A DNA stretch of 21,636 bases from DATLZB01 sp035574175 (GTDB lineage: Bacteria > Pseudomonadota > Alphaproteobacteria > Rhizobiales > Hyphomicrobiaceae). The stretch spans positions 1-21,636 of the forward strand of contig DATLZB010000166.1 in the NCBI GenBank assembly GCA_035574175.1, given 5' to 3'. A model generated the notes under the pieces. That model searched no databases and was not told the origin of the DNA. It was given only the letters and a program-made list of their open reading frames with translations. The translations under genes were made by a program, and so were the position numbers. Positions 7,522-14,247 of the stretch are shown here, one piece after another (positions within the stretch are counted from its first letter, which is position 1; each line of letters opens with the position of its first letter).

Positions 7522-9302
7522 CCACTCATCTGCTCATCCTGACGCTTGGTCCCGTCCAGGACTTCATCGCCCAGGCGAGGCGCACGCGCGACCTCTGGTA
7601 CGGCAGCCATCTGCTCTCGGAGCTCGGACGGGCAGCGGCACGCGCACTAGCCGCGGGCGGAGCGAATCTCGTCTTCCCTGCCCTCAAGAAGGGCGATTCG
7701 GAGCTCGAGCCTTGCATTGCACCGCTACGTGCGGATGGGATCATGCCCATGAGCATTGCCAACAAGCTCGTTGCGGAGGTTCCGTCTGGCGTGGACGCCG
7801 CGTCACTTGCACGAAAGGTGCGCGGCGCGGTCATGGGGTACTGGCGCGAGGCGCTCGCTGCGCCCGTGAAGTCGCGTTGTGCCGGTTTGCTTGCTCAAGG
7901 CATAGACGCGATCTGGGATGAGCAGATCGACAGCTTCCTCGAGTTCTCAGTTTCCTGGGCGCCGCTTGGCGATTATGCGAAAACGCGACGTCAGCTCGAC
8001 AGTGCCATTGCCGCTCGCAAGCTCCTGCGCGACTTCGCCCCATGGAAACAGGTTCGTGGGGCAGTGCCAAAGTCGAGCCTCAATGGTGCGCGTGAGACCG
8101 TTCTCCGTCCATCCCGGGAGCGTGAGCCCGATCTCGCTCGCAAGTACCGCATCGCCGATGGCGAGAACCTCGACGCCATCGACCTCGTGAAACGCGCCGG
8201 CGGTGAGCCAGAGCAATTTGTTCCCGTGGTGAATGTCGCCTTGGCGTCCTGGATCGCTCTGGCCTCCGAGGAGGCCAGGTCAGAGTTACAGCAGGTGAAG
8301 AATGCATGCCGCGAGGCTGGCGTCGCCCGGGTCGCGCGTAAAGACCTCCCCTGCGCGGCGCCGTTTCCGTTCGATGCCAGCGTGCTGCTGCCGAGCCGGT
8401 GGAGTTCCATATTCGAGGAGCAAGGTCTGGAAGACGACGCAGAGCGCTGGGGGCGGAAACACATCCAGCCGTTGCTGGACAAGCTGTGCGCACCCTACCC
8501 CTACGTCGCCTGCCTCGTGGCGGATGGCGACCACGTGGGCCGGACCATCGATTCGCTGGGCTCAGCCGAATTGCATCGGGGGTTCTCAAAAGCCCTGTCC
8601 CGGTTCGCGAACGAGGCTCGAAAAATCGTCGAGCAACAGCATCGTGGGGTGCTCGTCTACGCCGGCGGCGACGATGTGCTCGCATTCGTTCCGATTCCGG
8701 AAGCACTTTCCTGTGCGGACAACCTGCGCATCTGCTTCAAGACATCCATCGCCGATGCAACCTCGTCGTTGCCGGACGATCGGCGTCCGACGCTGTCGGT
8801 CGGTCTTGGCATCGGACACGTCATGGAGAGCATGGGTGACCTGCTGGCACTCGGCCGCGAAGCGGAGCGTGAGGCCAAGTGTAACCGCAATGCGCTCGCC
8901 ATCGTCGTAGACAAGCGTTCCGGTGGCAAGCGGCTGTGGCGCGCCTGCTGGAGCGAGGATCCGGTTCGCAATCTGCGGGACAGCGAGAAACTGCTGGCGG
9001 AGCGATTGCCGTCACGGAAAGCCTACGAGATCGCAGCTCTGCTCGCTCGACTTCCGCAAGCGGCCGGGGGCGACGATGCAGGCTGGTCGCGCGTGCTCTC
9101 GCTCGAGGTGCGTCGCTGCCTCAGTCGCGTCGAGGGTGGGAGTCTAAAACCAGAAGATGCTGGACTCCCCATCGGTACGGGCAACAACTTCGCTGAATTG
9201 CGGCGAGCCGTCGAGTCTTGGGTTGCACGGCTGCTGATTGCCCGCACCCTTGTTCAAGCAGCTCCGTATGTGCGAGATCGCCGACAGGAGGTGGCTGCAT
9301 GA
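7518..9302 (+). CDS. cas10: Type III-B Cas10/Cmr2, HD domain absent, GGDD cyclase intact
   Basis: Cas10 is the large Cmr subunit. On target-RNA binding it makes cyclic oligoadenylates from ATP. The 594-residue protein opens directly with the first palm domain (LGPVQDFIAQARRTRDLWYGSHLLSE, 10-35). The second palm holds DGDHVG (336-341) and the catalytic GGDD (383-386) in YAGGDDVLAF. Many Cmr2 proteins carry an N-terminal HD nuclease before the GPVQ block. Here only ten residues precede it and no HD pair is visible elsewhere, so ssDNA cleavage by this subunit is unlikely. No strong ribosome-binding site is seen, and the ATGA overlap with cmr1 suggests translational coupling. The stop overlaps cmr3 (ATGA, 9299-9302). 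Confidence 0.93.
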   Translation: MTTHLLILTLGPVQDFIAQARRTRDLWYGSHLLSELGRAAARALAAGGANLVFPALKKGDSELEPCIAPLRADGIMPMSIANKLVAEVPSGVDAASLARKVRGAVMGYWREALAAPVKSRCAGLLAQGIDAIWDEQIDSFLEFSVSWAPLGDYAKTRRQLDSAIAARKLLRDFAPWKQVRGAVPKSSLNGARETVLRPSREREPDLARKYRIADGENLDAIDLVKRAGGEPEQFVPVVNVALASWIALASEEARSELQQVKNACREAGVARVARKDLPCAAPFPFDASVLLPSRWSSIFEEQGLEDDAERWGRKHIQPLLDKLCAPYPYVACLVADGDHVGRTIDSLGSAELHRGFSKALSRFANEARKIVEQQHRGVLVYAGGDDVLAFVPIPEALSCADNLRICFKTSIADATSSLPDDRRPTLSVGLGIGHVMESMGDLLALGREAEREAKCNRNALAIVVDKRSGGKRLWRACWSEDPVRNLRDSEKLLAERLPSRKAYEIAALLARLPQAAGGDDAGWSRVLSLEVRRCLSRVEGGSLKPEDAGLPIGTGNNFAELRRAVESWVARLLIARTLVQAAPYVRDRRQEVAA

Positions 9303-10465
9303 GCACGTCCACCTGCCTCGCGCTCGTTCCGCGTGACGGATTCTTCTGCAAGGATGGCAGGGGCTGGCATACCAGCGCCTCCGGCCGCGGCCATGGCCTC
9401 GACTGGCCTTGGCCGTCAACGATTCTCGGTGCGCTGCGGACCGCTTGGGGACGAAGCGATGAGACGAGGAGTGGCGCTGTGTTCGATGCGTACACTTGGC
9501 GCACGCGCACGGCCGACATCCGACTCGGCAGGACGCTCGTGTTACGCCGCCCAGTCGGCGCCGCATGGGCGATCGCACACACGCTGTGGCCCGTGCCAGC
9601 CGATGCCGTCTGGCTCGACGAACGAAAGTCGGTTCATCGGCTGGAGCCAAGGCCCGCAAAGATTGAGACACTGGGACGGGATGATGACGATGCGCGCGAG
9701 AGCCTGATGCGGCCGGTTCTCGACGATGCGGGCAAACCCCGCCCGCCGCCGCGCTGGTGGAGCTGTAAGGCGTTCGCCGCATGGCTTGCCGGTGAGTCGG
9801 TTGCAGCCGAGCAAGACCATGCCGCCTTCCATTCCGTGCGTCGCTTCCAGGCGCATGTCCGCATCCGGCCCGACGAGGTCACCGCCGAGGAAGGCGTGCT
9901 CTTCTCGCATGATGTCCTCGAAACACTCGACCGGGATGCCGAGTGGGCGATTGGCGTCGAAGCAGTAATCCCGCAGGAGGATCTCTCCGCCGTGGCGACC
10001 CTGGGCTCGGATTCGCGCTTGGCGCGCATCGAGCCGCTACCCCACGCGCTGTTTGAACCAAGCGAAGAAGTAGTCAATGCCTTCCGAACACCAAGCGCGG
10101 GACTTCGGCTGGCGGCAGTAACACCCCTGTGCTTCGAGCGGGGCTGGTTGCCTGACGGCCTCGAGCGGAACGGCGAGGAGTACCGTGGCCGCTTGCAGGG
10201 TGCTGGCAGCGAGTTGGTCTTGCGCGCGGCCTTCGTGCCGCGGCCCGTCCGCATCTCGGGCTGGGACATGGCGGCGGGCGTGCCCAAACCCACCTCGCGT
10301 ATGGTGCCGCCCGGGGCCGTGTACTTCTTCGAGCGCGCCGATGGCCAGCCCTTCACCGAGGACGATGCCAGTGCCTTCTGGCTCGCCGCAGTGGGAACGC
10401 GGACTGACGAAGGGTATGGACGCGTCGTCCCCGGAATCTGGAATCCGATCAGGAGCAGCCAATGA
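9299..10465 (+). CDS. cmr3: Type III-B RAMP protein Cmr3
   Basis: Cmr3 (388 residues) is the Cas5-like subunit that pairs with Cas10 and holds the crRNA 5' handle. Family features are LVPRDGFFCKDGRGW (9-23), then DWPWPSTILGALRTAWGR (35-52), equivalent to the PPPSTLLGALR block of Cmr3 proteins, and a C-terminal GTRTDEGYGRVVPGIW segment. The frame stays open upstream to 9218, but I place the start at ATG 9299. It has AGGAGGT 7 bases upstream, forms an ATGA overlap with cas10, and removes a Cys-rich segment unlike the family. The stop overlaps cmr4 (10462-10465). Confidence 0.9.
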   Translation: MSTSTCLALVPRDGFFCKDGRGWHTSASGRGHGLDWPWPSTILGALRTAWGRSDETRSGAVFDAYTWRTRTADIRLGRTLVLRRPVGAAWAIAHTLWPVPADAVWLDERKSVHRLEPRPAKIETLGRDDDDARESLMRPVLDDAGKPRPPPRWWSCKAFAAWLAGESVAAEQDHAAFHSVRRFQAHVRIRPDEVTAEEGVLFSHDVLETLDRDAEWAIGVEAVIPQEDLSAVATLGSDSRLARIEPLPHALFEPSEEVVNAFRTPSAGLRLAAVTPLCFERGWLPDGLERNGEEYRGRLQGAGSELVLRAAFVPRPVRISGWDMAAGVPKPTSRMVPPGAVYFFERADGQPFTEDDASAFWLAAVGTRTDEGYGRVVPGIWNPIRSSQ

Positions 10466-11325
10466 AAACAAAGCCATTCCTTGTCCATGCCCTCTCGCCC
10501 GTACATGCAGGCACCGGGCAAGCGGCCGATGTAATTGACCTGCCGATCGCACGCATGAAGGCCACTGGCATTCCCTTCGTGCCTGGATCTTCCCTGAAAG
10601 GCGTTCTGAGAGACGCCAGACGAAGGAATGATGCGGAAAAGACGGAAGCGGTCTTCGGTCCGTCCGACGATCCGGCAGCGCACGCCGGAGCACTGGTCGT
10701 GGCCGATGCGCGCCTTCTGGCCCTGCCCGTGCGCAGTTTCCGCGGCACGTTCGCGTGGGTGACTTCACCGCTGCTGCTCGCGCTCGCCAAGCGCGACCTG
10801 GCGGAGACGGCGCAGGAGTTGAGGGTTCCGAGCAACGGCGGTGGCGCACAGGTAACCGAGGGAAGCTGTTTGATACATGAGGGGCGGCTGTATCTGGAGG
10901 ATATTGACCTGCAGGTAGCAATTTCCAAGGAGGTGACGGCCTGGGCGCAATGGCTCGCGCCATTCGCATCGCCCAGCGAAGACATCTTCACTAAGCGCTT
11001 CGCCGTGGTAGACGACGACACCATGGCTTTCCTGTGGGAAACCGCCACACAGGTGGATGCACGCGTCCGGCTGAATGAAGAAACCCGCACCGTCGCACGG
11101 GGTGCCTTCTGGCTCGAGGAGAGCCTTCCGCCCGAGACGCTGCTGATCAGCCTGCTTGCCGCCGATCGTAGCCGGCGGCGTGGCGTTGCGATGACGCCAG
11201 AACAGGTGCTCGATTTCGTGCTTCCAGGTGAGGAAGTTCACCAGCTCGGAGGCAAGGCCACGACAGGCCGCGGCCGCTGCAGGCTGGTCCCGGTAGACGC
11301 TCCGGGAGGTCGCCATGGTGACTGA
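10462..11325 (+). CDS. cmr4: Type III-B RAMP protein Cmr4 (target RNA nuclease subunit)
   Basis: Cmr4 (287 residues) is the Cas7 backbone subunit that cuts target RNA at 6-nt intervals. The N-terminal signature is HALSPVHAGTGQAADVIDLPIARMKATGIPFVPGSSLKGVLRDA. D26, in the IDLPI motif, sits at the same number as the catalytic Asp known in Pyrococcus furiosus Cmr4, so RNase activity is expected. The C-terminus has the RAMP glycine-rich loop (HQLGGKATTGRGRCRLVPV). AGGAG lies 6 bases before the ATG. The last 11 bases overlap cmr5. Confidence 0.94.
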   Translation: MKTKPFLVHALSPVHAGTGQAADVIDLPIARMKATGIPFVPGSSLKGVLRDARRRNDAEKTEAVFGPSDDPAAHAGALVVADARLLALPVRSFRGTFAWVTSPLLLALAKRDLAETAQELRVPSNGGGAQVTEGSCLIHEGRLYLEDIDLQVAISKEVTAWAQWLAPFASPSEDIFTKRFAVVDDDTMAFLWETATQVDARVRLNEETRTVARGAFWLEESLPPETLLISLLAADRSRRRGVAMTPEQVLDFVLPGEEVHQLGGKATTGRGRCRLVPVDAPGGRHGD

Positions 11326-11698
11326 AACGATGAGAAAACCCGTCCTCCGTGATCAGCGACGCGCGCTGCACGCATACGAGGCCGTCGCGCGCGTGCCACA
11401 ACATAAACATGCGCAGGATGACTACAGGATCGCCGTCAATGATCTTGGCGCCAACATCCTGCGCAGTGGACTCTGTGCGGCGCTGGCTGCAGTCCAGCGG
11501 CTGGGCGATCGGGGCAGGCCCCTGCTCGCTCACTTGGCTTCGGCGAACATTCCAGGACTCGAAGACACTGATGCAGAGAATCTTGCCCGCCGTGTTCGGG
11601 AACTCGATTCGGAGGCCTACATGATCGCGACCCGCGAAACGCTGCGCGTCGCGGTTTGGCTCAAGCGTGCCGTGCAAGCCACGTTCCAGGATGCCTGA
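11315..11698 (+). CDS. cmr5: Type III-B small subunit Cmr5
   Basis: Cmr5 (127 residues) is the all-helical small subunit that lines the Cmr complex beside the Cmr4 filament. The recognisable start is LRDQRRALHAYEAVARV, followed by an Ala/Leu-rich helical body (ANILRSGLCAALAAVQRL) and a WLKRAVQATF tail. The size fits the family. The ATG at 11315 has GGGAGG 5 bases upstream and lies inside the cmr4 end. An ATG at 11330 in the same frame is an alternative, five residues shorter. The stop is two bases before the cmr6 start. Confidence 0.88.
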   Translation: MVTETMRKPVLRDQRRALHAYEAVARVPQHKHAQDDYRIAVNDLGANILRSGLCAALAAVQRLGDRGRPLLAHLASANIPGLEDTDAENLARRVRELDSEAYMIATRETLRVAVWLKRAVQATFQDA

Positions 11699-11700
11699 AT

Positions 11701-12906
11701 ATGCGGAGAACTCTGCGAACGATCGGAACGCCGGACCATTTGGGTCTGGCGTACGACGCCTGGGCGCCGGTGGGCGACGACGGCAAGGTGCCCGACACCG
11801 AGCGCGCGGGCTGGTTGTCAGCGCTCGCGGGCACCGCCGTCTCCACCGACTATCGCCGGGCCTACGAATGCTGGAAGGCCAGCTTTCGTGCGCCGAGCCA
11901 CCGCGTGTTCGAGCTGATGCTTGCGAGTCGCTTGTTGATCGGGCACGGCAACTCCAGCGCGATCGACATCGGGCTCACGGTGCATCACACCTGGGGCGTG
12001 CCCGTGATTCCGGGCTCGGCCCTTAAGGGCCTGCTCGCACACTATGTGGACGCGGTGTACGGCCCGGACGATCCATCCTTGCCGCTGTGGGAGCAAGTCG
12101 GCGAAGCCAAAGCGCGTGCGGATTACCAGGGAATCACTTGGCGCAGCGGACGCATCGAGCGTGGTCCAGGCGCCGTCTACCGGGCTCTCTTCGGAGCTCC
12201 GGACGCGAAGCAGGACGACGAAATGCGCACACAGGGCTTCGATGCGGGCGCATCGGCGGGCGCTGTGGTCTTTCACGACGCGCTCTACGTTCCGGGCAGC
12301 GTCACCGGCGATAGGCCATACGCAGCCGATGTACTCACCGTGCACCAGAAGGAGTATTACAACTCCGAAGGTAAAAGCCCGCCCAACGATTACGATGACC
12401 CGAACCCGGTGGCCTTCCTCACGGTCCGACCTGGGGCGCGTCTGTTGTTCGCTCTGTCGGGACCGGAAGACTGGACAGCTCTGGCTGAACGCCTGCTCCG
12501 CGACGCGCTCGAACGCTGGGGCGTCGGCGGAAAAACCAGCGCCGGCTATGGACGGGTGCTTGCTCCTGAGCAAGCCGGAGGAGTGCGAAGCAGTACCGGC
12601 CGAGTGACGCCTCCACGGATAGGTCCAGCCCCCAAGCCGGGGGACCGCGTCGAGGCGACGCTGCTGGAAGCGCGCACGAAAAAGGGCGGTTGGAAAGCCC
12701 GACACCTGCCAACCGGGCTCGCGGGACCGATCCAGAACAGCGCCGATGTGCCCCCCGACAAGAAACCAGGCGATGCCGTGAAGCTGATCGTAGCGACGGT
12801 GAGCGCGCACGAGATGCATTTCCGCTATCCGACACGCGCCGACGAGCAGCGTGCGGCCAAACCGAAGACACACCGAAACCGACCGCCCCCTGGAACACGG
12901 AGGTAA
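11701..12906 (+). CDS. cmr6: Type III-B RAMP protein Cmr6 with C-terminal OB-like extension
   Basis: Cmr6 (401 residues) caps the 3' side of the Cmr complex with Cmr1. The RAMP core has LASRLLIGHGNSSAIDIGLTVHHTWGVPVIPGSALKGLLAHYVD (74-117) and a C-terminal G-loop, GVGGKTSAGYGR (274-285). After this normal end point the protein continues for about 115 residues: a Pro/Arg linker, then a compact segment PGDRVEATLLEARTKKGGWK... HEMHFRYP (313-377), and a basic tail rich in Arg, Lys and Pro. The alternating hydrophobic pattern and length of the extra segment suggest a small beta-barrel (OB/S1-like) nucleic-acid-binding domain; that is inference. The frame is open from 11656, but ATG 11701 fits the family start and the two-base spacing to cmr5. 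Confidence 0.9.
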   Translation: MRRTLRTIGTPDHLGLAYDAWAPVGDDGKVPDTERAGWLSALAGTAVSTDYRRAYECWKASFRAPSHRVFELMLASRLLIGHGNSSAIDIGLTVHHTWGVPVIPGSALKGLLAHYVDAVYGPDDPSLPLWEQVGEAKARADYQGITWRSGRIERGPGAVYRALFGAPDAKQDDEMRTQGFDAGASAGAVVFHDALYVPGSVTGDRPYAADVLTVHQKEYYNSEGKSPPNDYDDPNPVAFLTVRPGARLLFALSGPEDWTALAERLLRDALERWGVGGKTSAGYGRVLAPEQAGGVRSSTGRVTPPRIGPAPKPGDRVEATLLEARTKKGGWKARHLPTGLAGPIQNSADVPPDKKPGDAVKLIVATVSAHEMHFRYPTRADEQRAAKPKTHRNRPPPGTRR

Positions 12907-12910
12907 CACT

Positions 12911-14203
12911 ATGAATGAACCGAGCAAGGTGCTGCTCATTTGCACCGTTGGCGGCTCTCCAGAGCCGGTGGTGGCTTCGCTCAAGCACTGGCGGCCCCTG
13001 CGAATTTGCTTCGTCCATACACCGCAATCCAAAGGGGAAATTGATACGAGGATCCTGCCTCTAGCGCGCGCAGAGGGGGTTGAAATAGACGCCGGCCGAT
13101 TCGATTTATTTGAACTGCCGGACGGCCAGAATCTGGCAAGTTGTGTGGCCCACCTGCGCAAGCTGAGGCCGAACATCGAAACCTGGGTGGCGCGTGGTCC
13201 GACATTCCGTGTCGTCGTTGATTACACGGGTGGCACGAAGTGCATGTCTGCCGCGATCGGCATTCAGGCCAGCCGCTGGCCTTGCCAGTTTTCTTACGTC
13301 GGCGGCAAGCAGCGCACCAAGGAGGGTCTCGGTGTGGTGGTGTCCGGGGCGGAGATGATTCTCTATGAAGAGAACCCCTGGAATGCGCTCGGTTACCAGG
13401 CCGTTGACGATTTTGTCATGTTGTTCGATCAGCATGCCTTTGTCGCTGCGGAGAGCCTCGCCAGGCGCGCGAAAGAGAAGGTCACTCTGCTGGAACGCAA
13501 GCGCGAGTTCGCTGCACTCGAACACCTCGCCAAGGGGTTTGACGCCTGGGAGCGCTTCGACCCCAAGTCAGCCAAGGCTGCATTCGACAACGTGACGAAG
13601 GGTGCCAACGATCTGCGTGCTGTCCTTGGTAATGCGAAGGCGGAGAGTGTTCTGCAGGAGTTAAGAAGAATCGCCCAGCACTTGCAGGCGTTGTGCGAGG
13701 CCGATGTGCCAAGCCGGCATCACGTGGTCGATCTGCTCGCAAACGCCAAGCGTCGCCACGATGAGGGGCGCTATGACGACGCTGTTGCCAGGCTTTATCG
13801 CGCGATCGAGGCCACAGCACAACTGGCCCTGAAAGAGCGTCATGGGTTTGACAGCACCGGGCTAGTCCGAATCGAGCAGCTTCCGGAGTCGCTCCGGGAA
13901 CGTTGGGGGCCTAAAGCGAAGAACGGAACCTTGGCGCTTGGCCTGCAGGATAGTTATGCCTTGCTTGCAAGCCTGGGCGATCCGCTGGGCGAGAAATTCA
14001 GGCAAGCAGGGCTCAACGACGAGACCAAGTCGCCACTGAATGCAAGGAACCGTTCGATCCTGGCGCATGGCTTTGACCGGGTCTCCGACAAAATTTTCGA
14101 GCAGTTGTGGACGGCGACGCTCGCCCTTGCTGACGTCAGCATCGAAGACCTTCCCCAGTTCCCTGTATTGGCAAGGCATTCAGATACGGCAGCACAGCGA
14201 TGA
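12911..14203 (+). CDS. CARF-HEPN accessory ribonuclease (TIGR02710 family, Csm6/Csx1-like)
   Basis: A 430-residue protein expected to be switched on by cyclic oligoadenylate from Cas10 and then to cut RNA non-specifically. The N-terminal CARF domain shows VLLICTVGGSPEPVV (7-21) and the ligand-loop motif VVVDYTGGTKCMSAAI (101-116), typical of the Cas02710/TIGR02710 family. A helical region follows. The C-terminal HEPN domain has the R-X4-6-H active-site motif RNRSILAH (R379/R381, H386). It starts at ATG 12911, with GGAGGT (12899-12904) overlapping the cmr6 stop. It is the last gene of the III-B module, and its stop overlaps a 15-codon frame that leads into csx17. No separate ring nuclease was seen in the window, so the CARF domain may itself degrade the activator. 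Confidence 0.87.
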   Translation: MNEPSKVLLICTVGGSPEPVVASLKHWRPLRICFVHTPQSKGEIDTRILPLARAEGVEIDAGRFDLFELPDGQNLASCVAHLRKLRPNIETWVARGPTFRVVVDYTGGTKCMSAAIGIQASRWPCQFSYVGGKQRTKEGLGVVVSGAEMILYEENPWNALGYQAVDDFVMLFDQHAFVAAESLARRAKEKVTLLERKREFAALEHLAKGFDAWERFDPKSAKAAFDNVTKGANDLRAVLGNAKAESVLQELRRIAQHLQALCEADVPSRHHVVDLLANAKRRHDEGRYDDAVARLYRAIEATAQLALKERHGFDSTGLVRIEQLPESLRERWGPKAKNGTLALGLQDSYALLASLGDPLGEKFRQAGLNDETKSPLNARNRSILAHGFDRVSDKIFEQLWTATLALADVSIEDLPQFPVLARHSDTAAQR

Positions 14204-14247
14204 AGCAATCCCTGCGCTGGCTCCTCGAAGACCGGAGGCAGACATGA
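14200..14247 (+). other. 15-codon frame, remnant of the NTase C-terminus
   Basis: ATG 14200 overlaps the stop of the CARF-HEPN gene. The frame reads MKQSLRWLLEDRRQT and stops at 14245-14247, overlapping the csx17 ATG. Its last 12 residues match the end of the ancestral NTase at 6048-6083 (LRWLLEDRRQI). It therefore appears to be the stump of an NTase gene that once lay directly upstream of csx17, now possibly serving only as a translational coupler. Confidence 0.55.
14211..14247 (+). repeat. 37-bp direct repeat, copy 2 (right edge of III-B module)
   Basis: This copy begins CCTGCGCTGGCTCCTCGAAG and ends ...GGAGGCAGACATGA. It matches 6047-6083 with one mismatch (C for T just before ATGA). It supplies the ribosome-binding site (GGAGG, 5 bases before the ATG) and the start codon of csx17. 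Together the two copies enclose the complete cmr module and the CARF-HEPN gene, 8,127 bases between them. Confidence 0.9.

Noticed and set aside
11818..13176. Minus-strand open frame across cmr6 and the CARF-HEPN gene (452 codons)
   Set aside because: It crosses two well-supported genes and their junction on the other strand and shows no motif, so it is a GC-driven artefact.
6047..14247. The III-B module as a transposon
   Set aside because: No transposase, integrase, inverted termini or short target-site duplication is seen. The flanking direct repeat is coding sequence from the NTase/csx17 junction, which fits homologous or microhomology recombination better.
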